The translations under genes were made by a program, and so were the position numbers. A stretch of 64,000 nt of DNA from Roseicyclus sp. (GTDB lineage Bacteria; Pseudomonadota; Alphaproteobacteria; Rhodobacterales; Rhodobacteraceae): assembly GCA_018401965.1 (NCBI GenBank), contig JAGYJU010000005.1, forward strand, positions 1-64,000. The letters are read 5' to 3'. A model generated the notes under the pieces. That model was not told the origin of the DNA and did no database searches. It was given only the letters and a program-made list of their open reading frames with translations. Position 1 is the first letter of the stretch. The number at the start of each line of letters is the position of its first letter. Shown one piece after another: positions 17,194-25,906 of this stretch.

Positions 17194-17222
17194 GGGCCGC
17201 GGTGCGATCGACACCGCGGCCC
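17194..17222 (+). other. Intercistronic hairpin after the binding-protein gene
   Basis: Perfect 11-bp stem GGGCCGCGGTG / CACCGCGGCCC with a 7-base loop, without a T run after it. Typical of an mRNA-stabilising or partial termination element that lets the binding protein be made in excess over the membrane subunits. Confidence 0.65.
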
Positions 17223-17253
17223 GTTCCGCATCAGCCCCCGACCCGAGGTTGCC

Positions 17254-18789
17254 ATGACACCGACCGCGCCGGCCATCGAGCTGAAAGGCATTTCCAAATC
17301 CTTTGGCCCCGTGCAGGCCAACCGCGACATTTCCCTGTCGGTCGCACGCGGCACGATCCATGGCATCGTGGGCGAAAACGGCGCCGGCAAATCGACGCTG
17401 ATGTCGATCCTCTACGGCTTCTACAAGGCCGACCGGGGCGAGATTTTCATCAACGGAACACTCACCCCCATCCCAGACAGCCAGGCCGCCATCCGCGCCG
17501 GCATCGGGATGGTCCATCAGCATTTCAAGCTGGTCGAGAACTTCACCGTGGTCGAAAACGTGATCCTCGGGGCGGAAGATGGGGCCTTCCTGACGCCTTC
17601 CATCGCCAAGGCACGCAAGACCCTGACGCAATTGTCAGAAGATTACGGCCTGCGCGTCGACCCTGACGCCATCATCGAGGACCTGTCGGTTGGTCATCAG
17701 CAGCGGGTCGAGATCCTGAAACAGCTGTATCGGCATGCCGATATCCTGATCCTGGACGAGCCGACCGGGGTCTTGACCCCCACCGAGGCCGATCAACTGT
17801 TCCGCATTCTTGAACGGCTGCGCGCAGAGGGCAAAACCATCATCCTGATCACCCACAAGCTGCGCGAGATCATGGATATCACCGATACCGTCAGCGTGAT
17901 GCGCCGGGGAGAAATGACCAATACGGTCAAAACCGCCGATACCTCGCCCGCCGAGCTGGCGGAAATGATGGTGGGGCGCAAGGTGCTGTTGCAGGTCGAC
18001 AAAACCCCCGCCATTCCCGGCGAGGTGGTGCTGAGCGTCCAGGATCTTCGGGTGCGTCATGGCGGCGTGGACCGGCTCAAGGGCGTGTCCTTCGACATCC
18101 GGCGCGGCGAGATTTTCGGCATCGCGGGTGTCGCGGGCAACGGCCAGACCGAACTGCTCGAGGTGCTGGGGGGCATGATCTCGGCCAGCGGCGGCAGCGT
18201 GACGATGTTCGGCGCACCGCTCGATATCAGCGGCGGGGGGGCCAATGGCCAGACACGGCGCGCCCGCGGCATCGGCCATGTCCCCGAGGATCGCCAGACC
18301 GAAGGTCTGATCATGCCCTTCGAGGCCTGGGAAAACGTGGCCTTCGGCTATCACAAGGACCCCAAATACAACGCCGGGCCGCTGATGGACCATGCCGCGA
18401 TGCAGGCCGATTGTGCCGACAAGATGGCGCGCTACGACGTGCGACCGCCAAATCCGCGTCTACCCGCGCGCAATTTTTCCGGTGGCAATCAACAGAAAAT
18501 AGTCGTCGCCCGCGAAATGGACCGTGCGCCGGACCTATTGCTGGTGGGCCAACCTACCCGTGGCGTCGACATCGGCGCGATCGAGTTCATCCACAAGCAG
18601 ATCATCGCGCTGCGAGATCAGGGTAAGGCGATCTTGCTTGTGTCGGTGGAGCTGGATGAAATCATCGGCCTGTCCGACCGCATCGCGGTGATGTTCGATG
18701 GCCGCATCATGGGCGAACGCCTGCCGGACCAGACCGACCAGAACGAGCTTGGCCTTTTGATGGCAGGCGTTACCGAGGGGGCCGCCTGA
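17254..18789 (+). CDS. Nucleoside ABC transporter ATPase (two nucleotide-binding domains)
   Basis: Duplicated ABC ATPase of 511 residues, the sugar/nucleoside type used with BMP proteins (NupO/YufO-like). Domain 1 has Walker A GENGAGKST near residue 41, LSVGHQQRVEI signature and LDEPTGVLTP. Domain 2 has a degenerate Walker A (GVAGNGQTE lacks the K-S/T), NFSGGNQQKIVVARE signature and GQPTRGVDIGA, the asymmetric pattern usual in this family. It is the second gene of the operon, and the permease start overlaps its stop (TGATG). Confidence 0.92.
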   Translation: MTPTAPAIELKGISKSFGPVQANRDISLSVARGTIHGIVGENGAGKSTLMSILYGFYKADRGEIFINGTLTPIPDSQAAIRAGIGMVHQHFKLVENFTVVENVILGAEDGAFLTPSIAKARKTLTQLSEDYGLRVDPDAIIEDLSVGHQQRVEILKQLYRHADILILDEPTGVLTPTEADQLFRILERLRAEGKTIILITHKLREIMDITDTVSVMRRGEMTNTVKTADTSPAELAEMMVGRKVLLQVDKTPAIPGEVVLSVQDLRVRHGGVDRLKGVSFDIRRGEIFGIAGVAGNGQTELLEVLGGMISASGGSVTMFGAPLDISGGGANGQTRRARGIGHVPEDRQTEGLIMPFEAWENVAFGYHKDPKYNAGPLMDHAAMQADCADKMARYDVRPPNPRLPARNFSGGNQQKIVVAREMDRAPDLLLVGQPTRGVDIGAIEFIHKQIIALRDQGKAILLVSVELDEIIGLSDRIAVMFDGRIMGERLPDQTDQNELGLLMAGVTEGAA

Positions 18790-19907
18790 TGGACAAGATG
18801 CCGAAATGGGCCGATGTCATCCTGATCCCGTTGATCAGCGTGGTGCTGGCATTGGTGGTGTCGGGTCTTGTGGTCGCCTTGATCGGCGAAAGCCCCTGGC
18901 GCGCGATGCAGGTCATGGTGCGCGGCGCCTTCGGGTCGGCCTATGGCTGGGGCTACACGCTCTATTACGCGACCAATTTCATCTTTACCGGGCTGGCGGT
19001 TGCCGTGGCCTTTCACGCCCGGCTGTTCAACATCGGCGGCGAGGGGCAAGCGGCCATCGGCGGTCTGGGTGTCGCCATCATCTTGCTGAACGTCGCCTGG
19101 CCGCATTGGACCATCGCCCTGATTGCCGCCTTGGTGTTTTCAGCGGCATTCGCGGCGGCATGGGCCGCAGTGCCCGCCTATCTGCAAGCCAGACGCGGCA
19201 GCCATATCGTCATCACCACGATCATGTTCAACTACATCGCATCCGCGCTGTTGGTGTATCTGCTGGTCAACGTCTTTCGCGTCGACGGGTCGATGGCCCC
19301 CGAAAGCGCCCGCTTCGCAGAGACGGTGCATCTGCCCGGAGGCGGCGATTTCGCGGGGTTCCTGGGGTTCAGCGCCACAACACCGTTGAACGTGTCGATT
19401 TTCCTGGCGCTGGCCGCCTGTGTGCTGGTCTGGGTGCTGATCTGGCGCACGCGGCTTGGCTATGAAATCCGGTCTTTCGGCCATTCCGAATCTGCCGCCG
19501 TTTATGCCGGCATCAGCCCGTACCGGATCACCATGATCACCATGCTGATTTCCGGCGGGCTGGCGGGCATGATGGCGATCAATGTCGTGATGGGCGAAGC
19601 CGAACGGCTGGTGCTGGATTTCGTAGAGGGCGCGGGCTTTGTCGGCATTGCCGTGGCGCTCATGGGCCGGTCGCACCCGGTGGGGGTGGTTCTGGCGGCG
19701 CTCTTGTTCGGCGCGCTCTATCAGGGCGGGGCGGAATTGCAGTTCGAAATGCCCGCGATCAGCCGCGAAATGGTGGTGGTCATCCAGGCGCTGGTGATCT
19801 TGTTCACCGGCGCGCTCGACAACATGGTGCGGATGCCGATGGAAAGCCTGTTCCTGTCGCTGCGCCGCCGCCGCGAAGATGCGGCGCGCAAGACCCCGGC
19901 GGAGTGA
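18789..19907 (+). CDS. Nucleoside ABC transporter permease 1
   Basis: Inner-membrane permease of 372 residues of the RbsC/NupP-like BPD_transp_2 family, with eight to ten hydrophobic segments. FNIGGEGQAAIGGLGVAIIL and GAGFVGIAVALMGRSHPVG are conserved patterns of these nucleoside permeases. It forms the heterodimeric channel with the next gene. The ATG overlaps the ATPase stop by one base, and only 4 bases separate it from the next start. Confidence 0.9.
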   Translation: MDKMPKWADVILIPLISVVLALVVSGLVVALIGESPWRAMQVMVRGAFGSAYGWGYTLYYATNFIFTGLAVAVAFHARLFNIGGEGQAAIGGLGVAIILLNVAWPHWTIALIAALVFSAAFAAAWAAVPAYLQARRGSHIVITTIMFNYIASALLVYLLVNVFRVDGSMAPESARFAETVHLPGGGDFAGFLGFSATTPLNVSIFLALAACVLVWVLIWRTRLGYEIRSFGHSESAAVYAGISPYRITMITMLISGGLAGMMAINVVMGEAERLVLDFVEGAGFVGIAVALMGRSHPVGVVLAALLFGALYQGGAELQFEMPAISREMVVVIQALVILFTGALDNMVRMPMESLFLSLRRRREDAARKTPAE

Positions 19908-19911
19908 GACG

Positions 19912-20889
19912 ATGGATTTCCTGACAATCCTGCAAATTCTCGACAGCACCGTGCGGCTGGCAACGCCCTTGTTGCTGGCCTGCCTGGCCGGGCTTTATTC
20001 CGAACGCGCGGGCATCTTCGACATCGGGCTAGAGGGCAAGATCCTGGCCGCCGCGTTCTTTTCCGCCGCCGTGGCCTTTGCCTCGGGCTCGGTCTGGGTC
20101 GGGATGCTGGCGGGTATCGCGGCCTCCATGGCGCTGGCCGCGCTGCATGGCGTGGCCTCGATCACGTTCCGGGGCAACCAGCTTATCTCGGGCGTGGCGA
20201 TCAATTTCCTTGCCGCCGGTCTGACGGTGGTGATCGCCCAGACATGGTTTCAACAGGGCGGCCGCACGCCGCAACTGGCCGGTGACGCGCGGTTCGAGAA
20301 CATCGTTCTGCCCGGTGCCGCCACGCGCATCCGCGACATCGCCCAGCAAGGCCCGCTGGGACAGCTCTATTCCGAACTGATTTCCGGGCATTCGATCATC
20401 GTCTATGTGGCCTTTGCCATCGTGCCGCTGACATGGTGGGTGCTGTATCGCACCCGCTTTGGCCTGCGCCTGCGGGCGGTGGGGGAAAACCCCGCCGCCG
20501 TCGACACCGCCGGGATTTCGGTCGTGGGCCTGCGCTTTGCCGCCGTGTTGATCGCGGGTGTCTTGTGCGGCATCGCGGGGGCCTATCTTGCCACCGCGCT
20601 GAACGCCGGGTTCGTCAAGGACATGAGCGCGGGGCGCGGCTTCATCGCGCTGGCGGCGCTGATCTTTGCCAAATGGCGGCCATGGTATGCGCTGTCGGCC
20701 TGTTTGCTGTTCGGGTTCTTCGACGCGGTCGGCAATCGCTACCAGAACATCCAGCTGGGCGAGATCATCGTGCCGGTGCAATTCATGCAGGCGCTGCCCT
20801 ACATCCTTGTGGTCATCGTGCTGGCGGGCCTTGTGGGCAAGGCCATACCGCCGCGCGCAGGGGGGGAACCCTATGTCAAAGAACGCTGA
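19912..20889 (+). CDS. Nucleoside ABC transporter permease 2
   Basis: Second permease, 325 residues, of the same family (NupQ-like), with about nine hydrophobic segments. ERAGIFDIGLEGKILAAAFF near residue 40 and GRGFIALAALIFAKWRPW near residue 240 are the family patterns. ATG at 19912 is preferred over an upstream in-frame start that would overlap permease 1. The phosphorylase gene starts 17 bases before its stop. Confidence 0.9.
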   Translation: MDFLTILQILDSTVRLATPLLLACLAGLYSERAGIFDIGLEGKILAAAFFSAAVAFASGSVWVGMLAGIAASMALAALHGVASITFRGNQLISGVAINFLAAGLTVVIAQTWFQQGGRTPQLAGDARFENIVLPGAATRIRDIAQQGPLGQLYSELISGHSIIVYVAFAIVPLTWWVLYRTRFGLRLRAVGENPAAVDTAGISVVGLRFAAVLIAGVLCGIAGAYLATALNAGFVKDMSAGRGFIALAALIFAKWRPWYALSACLLFGFFDAVGNRYQNIQLGEIIVPVQFMQALPYILVVIVLAGLVGKAIPPRAGGEPYVKER

Positions 20890-21676
20890 AACCCTTGCCG
20901 CGCTGATCCGCGACCGCGCCGGGTCTGAACCGCCCGCCTATGGCATGGTGCTGGGGTCTGGCCTTGGACATATCGCGGACAGCGTCGATGGCGTGGCGAT
21001 CGACTATGCCGAGCTGCCGGGCTTTCCCCATGCGGGCGTGTCGGGCCACACCCCCAAGCTGGTGATCGGTGATCTGGAAGGCACCCGTGTCGCCATTTTC
21101 GGCGGCCGCGCCCATTACTATGAAACCGGGCGCGGCGATGCGATGCGCCTGCCGCTCGAGGTGTTGAAGGCATTGGGCGGCGAGCGGGTGATCCTGACCA
21201 ATGCGGCCGGGTCCATGCACCCCGACCTCAACCCCGGCGACCTTATGCTGTTGTCGGACCATATCAATTTCTCGGGGCTCAACCCGCTGATCGGGGAACC
21301 CACCGATGCGCGCTTCGTACCGATGACCCAGGCCCATGACCCCGACCTGCGCGCCGCGATCAAGGCCGCCGCCCTGGCCGAAGACGTGCCGCTGATCGAA
21401 GGCGTCTATGCCTGGTATTCCGGCCCCTCGTTCGAGACACCCGCCGAAATCCGCGCGATCCGCACCCTTGGTGCCGATGCCGTGGGCATGTCGACGGTGC
21501 CCGAAGTCATCCTTGCGCGGTTCCTGGGGCTGCGCGTCGCGGCGATTTCGACGATCACCAACAAGGCGGCGGGCCTGTCGGATGAACAGATCAGCCATGA
21601 GCACACCAAGGCCATGGCGCCCTTGGGCGCGGCCAAGCTGGAACGGATCCTGCGCCGGATGCTGCGCGGCGGCTAA
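20873..21676 (+). CDS. Purine-nucleoside phosphorylase, trimeric (PNP/MTAP) type
   Basis: Enzyme of 267 residues that splits purine nucleosides with phosphate into base and ribose 1-phosphate. Family motifs: VLGSGLGHIAD, HAGVSGHTPKL, GRAHYYE, LTNAAGSMHPDLNPGDLMLLSDHINF, GPSFETPAEIR, and ISTITNKAAGL with the Asn typical of 6-oxopurine-preferring enzymes. It is the last gene of the nucleoside transporter operon, starting inside the permease 2 gene (17-base overlap), so uptake and cleavage are coexpressed. It converges with a DeoD-type enzyme 3 bases away. Confidence 0.92.
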   Translation: MSKNAETLAALIRDRAGSEPPAYGMVLGSGLGHIADSVDGVAIDYAELPGFPHAGVSGHTPKLVIGDLEGTRVAIFGGRAHYYETGRGDAMRLPLEVLKALGGERVILTNAAGSMHPDLNPGDLMLLSDHINFSGLNPLIGEPTDARFVPMTQAHDPDLRAAIKAAALAEDVPLIEGVYAWYSGPSFETPAEIRAIRTLGADAVGMSTVPEVILARFLGLRVAAISTITNKAAGLSDEQISHEHTKAMAPLGAAKLERILRRMLRGG

Positions 21677-21679
21677 CGC

Positions 21680-22399
21680 CTAGGCAAAAGCCGCGTGCAA
21701 GGCCACCTGCACCATATCCCCGAAGCTCGATTGCCGGTCAGAGGCCGGTAGCGCCTCGTGGGTCAAGAGGTGATCGGAGATGGTCAGAACCGCCAAGGCC
21801 CGAACGCCGTAGCGCGCCGCCAGGATATACAGCTCTGCCGCTTCCATCTCGACGGCCAGAACGCCGTGACGGGTCAATTGATCGTTCAGATCGGGGCGTT
21901 CGTCATAGAACACATCCGAGGAATAGATGCCCCCCACATGTGTCGGGATATCGCGCGCCATGGCCGCCGCATGGGCAGCGCGCAACAGGCCGAAATCGGC
22001 ACAGGGGGCAAAGTTCAATTCCCGGAACATCCCCCGCGACGGGGTCGACAGCGTTGATGCGGTTTGCGCCAGGACGATATCGCGCAGCTTTACCCGGTCT
22101 TGCATCGCACCAGCCGATCCGATCCGGATCAGCGTCTTTGCCCCGTAGTCGCGGATCAATTCATTGGCATAGATCGACAGGCTGGGCATTCCCATGCCTG
22201 ATCCGTGGATCGTGACCGGGTGGCCTTTTCCGGCACCATCTTTCCAGACGCCGGTAAAGCCTAACATTCCCCGAACCTCGTTTATGCAAACGGGGTTTTC
22301 GAGGAATGTTTCCGCGGCCCATTTCGCCCGAAGCGGATCGCCGGGCATTAGCACCGTCTCGGCGATCTCTCCGGGCTGCGCGCCGATATGGACCGTCAC
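21680..22399 (-). CDS. deoD: Purine-nucleoside phosphorylase, DeoD (hexameric) type
   Basis: Protein of 239 residues, the same length as E. coli DeoD. Motifs: [44 protein letters not shown] and the catalytic-acid region [18 protein letters not shown]. The best start is GTG at 22399 ([16 protein letters not shown]); no ATG fits the family N-terminus. It lies right after the H-NS-like gene on the same strand with almost no gap, and tail to tail with the other phosphorylase. The two enzymes share only the general fold family and differ in quaternary type. Confidence 0.9.
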   Translation of the reverse strand: MTVHIGAQPGEIAETVLMPGDPLRAKWAAETFLENPVCINEVRGMLGFTGVWKDGAGKGHPVTIHGSGMGMPSLSIYANELIRDYGAKTLIRIGSAGAMQDRVKLRDIVLAQTASTLSTPSRGMFRELNFAPCADFGLLRAAHAAAMARDIPTHVGGIYSSDVFYDERPDLNDQLTRHGVLAVEMEAAELYILAARYGVRALAVLTISDHLLTHEALPASDRQSSFGDMVQVALHAAFA

Positions 22400-22403
22400 G
22401 GCC

Positions 22404-22721
22404 TCAGATGGCCATAGACGACAGCGGTTTACCTGCGGCCAGTGCATCCTTTACCCAGGTCGGCTGACGGCCACGGCCGGTCCAGGTCTGGGTCGGATCG
22501 GCCGGATTGGCATATTTCGCCACGCCCTTGGCCGTCGTTTTCGCAGCGGGCTTGCCGCCGATCAATTCTTCAACACTGTATCCATACTGCTTGGCGGCTT
22601 CGCGCACGGCAGCCAGAGCCTCTGCGCGGCGCTTTTTTTCATAGCCCTTGATCGCAGCTTCAACTTCTTTCTGATAGGCCTGCAATTCTTCGAGATTCAT
22701 CGTCTCTATAGAGCTTGCCAT
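22404..22721 (-). CDS. H-NS family nucleoid protein, HvrA/Spb-like
   Basis: DNA-binding protein of 105 residues. An N-terminal coiled-coil ([20 protein letters not shown]) supports oligomerisation, a basic linker KKRRAEAL follows, and the C-terminal H-NS motif [16 protein letters not shown] binds AT-rich minor groove. Rhodobacter HvrA and Spb are proteins of this size that silence or tune photosynthesis and other genes. ATG at 22721 follows AAGGGACGAG. It may be cotranscribed with deoD (stop and next start within 5 bases). Its own upstream region is unusually AT-rich, fitting autoregulation. Confidence 0.88.
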   Translation of the reverse strand: MASSIETMNLEELQAYQKEVEAAIKGYEKKRRAEALAAVREAAKQYGYSVEELIGGKPAAKTTAKGVAKYANPADPTQTWTGRGRQPTWVKDALAAGKPLSSMAI

Positions 22722-22829
22722 AGTTTCTCGTCCCTTGTGGTATACAATTTGCAATTGATTGCCCTAGCCAAAAAACAAACGCAAGCAATTTTCCGAACCA
22801 GGACATTCCGCGAAAGATATACGGCTTGC

Positions 22830-24797
22830 CTATTCTGCTGCAATCCGGTGCGGATCCACCAGGGTCACGATGTCCATCATGATACGATTAAGTTCGAAAT
22901 CCTTGGGAGTATAGACCATGGCGACACCAAGGGTTTTCAACTTTTCCGCATCCTCATCGGGAATGATACCGCCGACGATGACCGGAATATGATCCATCCC
23001 CGCATCGCGCAGGCGGCGCATCACATCTTCAATAAGCGGAATATGACTACCCGACAGAATCGACAAGCCAATCACATGCGCATCTTCGGCACTGGCGGCG
23101 GTGACGATTTCCTCTGGTGTCAGGCGGATTCCCTCGTAGGCGATCTCCATCCCGCAATCGCGGGCGCGGAAGGCGATCTGTTCAGCCCCATTGGAATGGC
23201 CATCAAGACCCGGCTTTCCAACCAGGAACTTCAACCGCCGTCCAAGCGTATCGCTGACCGCCGCGACGGCGGCGCGAATGTCATCAAGCCCTTCCGTCTT
23301 GTTCGACATCGCCTTGGACACGCCCGTCGGCCCCCGGTATTCGCCGTGCACCGCACGCATCACGCCGGCCCATTCGCCCGTCGTGACACCCGCGCGCGCC
23401 GCCGCGATCGAGGCCGGCATGATATTGCGCCCGGCACTTGCCGCCGCCCGCAGATCCGCCAGCGCCGCCGCAACCGCGTCGGCATCGCGGCCCGCGCGCC
23501 AGGCCTGCAACCGGTCGATCTGGTCTTGTTCCACCGCCGGATCAACCACCATGATCCCGCCGTCCTCGCCCATCAGCGGCGATGGTTCCGACGCGGTATA
23601 GCGGTTCACCCCGACCACGACGGTGTCACCCGTTTCGATCCGGTTGATCCGATCCGCATTCGACAGGACAAGCTGCGCCTTCATGTAATCGATCGCCGCA
23701 ATCGCCCCGCCCATCGACCCGAGGTTGGCCAGTTCCGCTCGCGCGCCGATCTTCAATTCCTCGACCTTGGCATCGACCGCCGGGTTGCCGTCGAACAGAT
23801 CGCCATATTCCAGCAGGTCGGTTTCAAAGGCCATGATCTGCTGCATCCGCATCGACCATTGCTGATCCCAGGGGCGCGGCAGGCCCAGGGCCTCGTTCCA
23901 GGCCGGGAGTTGCACCGCGCGCGCACGCGCCTTTTTCGACAGCGTCACGGCCAGCATCTCGATCAGGATGCGGTAGACGTTGTTTTCGGGCTGCTGTTCC
24001 GTCAGGCCAAGCGAATTGACCTGCACCCCATAGCGAAAGCGCCGGTATTTCGCATCGGTGACGCCATAGCGCGTTTCACAGATTTCATCCCAAAGATCGA
24101 CAAAAGCGCGCATCTTGCACATTTCGGTGACAAACCGGATGCCCGCGTTGACGAAAAACGAAATGCGCCCGACCAGCACGGGGAAATCATCCTCTGGCAC
24201 GCGCGGGCGCAATTCATCCAGAACGGCAATCGCGGTCGCCAGTGCAAAGGCCAGTTCCTGTTCCGGCGTCGCGCCCGCCTCTTGCAGATGATAGGAACAC
24301 ACGTTCATCGGGTTCCATTTCGGGACATTGGTATAACAATATTCCGCGACATCCGCGATCATCGCGAGGCTCGGCTTGGGCGGGCAGATATAGGTGCCCC
24401 GGCTCAGGTATTCCTTGATCAGGTCATTTTGCACCGTGCCCTGCAACTGCCGCACATCTGCGCCCTGCTGTTCGGCCACCGCGATATACAAGGCCAACAA
24501 CCACGGCGCGGTGGCGTTGATCGTCATCGAGGTGTTCATCTGTTCCAGCGGGATATCTTCGAACAGCATCGCCATGTCGCCCAGGTGGCAGACCGGCACG
24601 CCGACCTTGCCGACCTCGCCGCGCGCCAGAACATGATCGCTGTCATAGCCTGTCTGCGTCGGCAGATCGAAGGCGACCGAAAGGCCCGTCTGCCCCTTGG
24701 CAAGGTTGCCACGATACAGCGCGTTCGACGCCTTGGCGGTCGAATGACCGGCATAGGTCCGGATGAGCCAGGGTTGATCGCGCATCGGGGCAGGCAT
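22830..24797 (-). CDS. ecm: Ethylmalonyl-CoA mutase (coenzyme B12 dependent)
   Basis: B12-dependent mutase of 655 residues (Ecm, MeaA) that turns (2R)-ethylmalonyl-CoA into methylsuccinyl-CoA in the ethylmalonyl-CoA pathway for acetate assimilation. The N-terminal TIM-barrel begins RTYAGHSTAKASNALYRGN and has GLSVAFDLPTQTGYDSDH; the C-terminal cobalamin domain carries LDGHSNGAEQIA (the DxHxxG lower ligand motif) near residue 530, GLSILSGSH and VGGIIPDEDAEKLK. Length and lack of a second subunit match Ecm rather than methylmalonyl-CoA mutase. No ccr or mcd gene is adjacent. A consensus-like promoter with an inverted repeat lies upstream. Confidence 0.9.
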   Translation of the reverse strand: MPAPMRDQPWLIRTYAGHSTAKASNALYRGNLAKGQTGLSVAFDLPTQTGYDSDHVLARGEVGKVGVPVCHLGDMAMLFEDIPLEQMNTSMTINATAPWLLALYIAVAEQQGADVRQLQGTVQNDLIKEYLSRGTYICPPKPSLAMIADVAEYCYTNVPKWNPMNVCSYHLQEAGATPEQELAFALATAIAVLDELRPRVPEDDFPVLVGRISFFVNAGIRFVTEMCKMRAFVDLWDEICETRYGVTDAKYRRFRYGVQVNSLGLTEQQPENNVYRILIEMLAVTLSKKARARAVQLPAWNEALGLPRPWDQQWSMRMQQIMAFETDLLEYGDLFDGNPAVDAKVEELKIGARAELANLGSMGGAIAAIDYMKAQLVLSNADRINRIETGDTVVVGVNRYTASEPSPLMGEDGGIMVVDPAVEQDQIDRLQAWRAGRDADAVAAALADLRAAASAGRNIMPASIAAARAGVTTGEWAGVMRAVHGEYRGPTGVSKAMSNKTEGLDDIRAAVAAVSDTLGRRLKFLVGKPGLDGHSNGAEQIAFRARDCGMEIAYEGIRLTPEEIVTAASAEDAHVIGLSILSGSHIPLIEDVMRRLRDAGMDHIPVIVGGIIPDEDAEKLKTLGVAMVYTPKDFELNRIMMDIVTLVDPHRIAAE

Positions 24798-24849
24798 GGG
24801 CAGGCTCCTGTCATCACTTGGGTAATAAGATTTCGTCTGTGGCGGTATA

Positions 24850-24873
24850 TTGACAATATTATGATCTTGTCAA
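24850..24873 (-). promoter_or_regulatory. Promoter and overlapping inverted repeat of ecm
   Basis: On the minus strand TTGACA (24873-24868) is followed after 17-18 bases by ATATAC/TATACC (about 24850-24845). The same bases form an inverted repeat TTGACAA (24850-24856) / TTGTCAA (24867-24873), placing a probable repressor or activator site over the promoter. It also faces the divergent ABC operon at 24965. Confidence 0.6.
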
Positions 24874-24964
24874 TTCGCTGCAACGCGGCACAAAAAACGG
24901 CGCGGGGGATCACCGCGCAACTGACCTCTGGCAACGCACTGCCCTGCGGATTAGCGTGATCGCC

Positions 24965-25906
24965 ATGGTCCGTTACCTGATCCTTCGCGCATCTTCCCTG
25001 GGGCTGAGCCTTGTTGCCGCCAGCGTGGTGATCTTTGCCCTGATCGAGGTCGTGCCGGGCGATCCGGCCACTTACATGATGGGGCTGAACGCGACCGAGG
25101 AAAACCTGGCCGCCCTGCGCGCAGAACTGGGGCTCGATGCCCCCATGCACCTGCGATATCTCGATTGGGTGGGCGGCATGCTGCGCGGCGATTTCGGCAT
25201 GTCCTACACCTACCGCGTGCCGGTGGCCGAGCTGGTGCTGGATCGCATCTGGGTGTCGCTGCCGCTTGCGATTTACGCCCTGACGCTCTCGACGCTGATC
25301 GCCTTTCCCATCGGCATCCTGGCCGCCGCACGGCGCGGCACGATCACAGATCATGGCATCATGGGGGCGACGCAACTGGGCATCGCGGTGCCGAATTTCT
25401 GGTTTGCCATGCTGTTGGTTCTGGTCTTCGCGGTCCATCTGCGATGGGTCTCGGCCGGGGGCTTTCCCGGCTGGTCCGACCCGGTGGCGGCGATCACGGC
25501 CTTGACGCTGCCCGCCGTGGCGCTGGCCCTGCCCCAGGCCTCGATCCTGGCGCGGGTCATGCGATCTGCGCTGCTCGACACGCTGGATCGCGACTATATC
25601 CGGACCGCGCGCGCCAAAGGGCTAAGCCGCCCCCAGGCCATCCGCCGCCATGCCCTGCGCAACGCGATGATCCCGGTGCTGACCATCATCGGGCTGCAAT
25701 TTTCCTTTCTGATCGCGGGCGCGATCATCATCGAGAACGTGTTCTTCCTGCCCGGACTTGGGCGGCTGATCTTTCAGGGCATCACCCAGCGTGACCTGAT
25801 CGTCGTCGAATCGGTCACCATGTTGCTGGTCTTTGCCGTCATCATGGTCACCTTCCTGGTCGATCTCGCCTATGCGCTGATCGACCCGAGGCTGCGACAG
25901 CGATGA
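24965..25906 (+). CDS. Peptide-type ABC transporter permease (DppB-like)
   Basis: Membrane protein of 313 residues of the DppB/GsiC/NikB family: one N-terminal helix, a periplasmic loop, then five more helices. The N-terminus (LILRASSLGLSLVAASVVIF) and EVVPGDPATYMMG are typical; the ATPase-contact EAA loop is YIRTARAKGLSRPQAIRRHALRN (cited in part) near residue 220. ATG at 24965 is chosen over GTG at 24956. It is the first gene of a nine-gene operon that, unusually, has no substrate-binding protein gene. Confidence 0.88.
   Translation: MVRYLILRASSLGLSLVAASVVIFALIEVVPGDPATYMMGLNATEENLAALRAELGLDAPMHLRYLDWVGGMLRGDFGMSYTYRVPVAELVLDRIWVSLPLAIYALTLSTLIAFPIGILAAARRGTITDHGIMGATQLGIAVPNFWFAMLLVLVFAVHLRWVSAGGFPGWSDPVAAITALTLPAVALALPQASILARVMRSALLDTLDRDYIRTARAKGLSRPQAIRRHALRNAMIPVLTIIGLQFSFLIAGAIIIENVFFLPGLGRLIFQGITQRDLIVVESVTMLLVFAVIMVTFLVDLAYALIDPRLRQR

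Noticed and set aside
22194..24959. 921-residue plus-strand frame
   Set aside because: Fully antisense to H-NS-like and ecm genes, with no recognisable domain.
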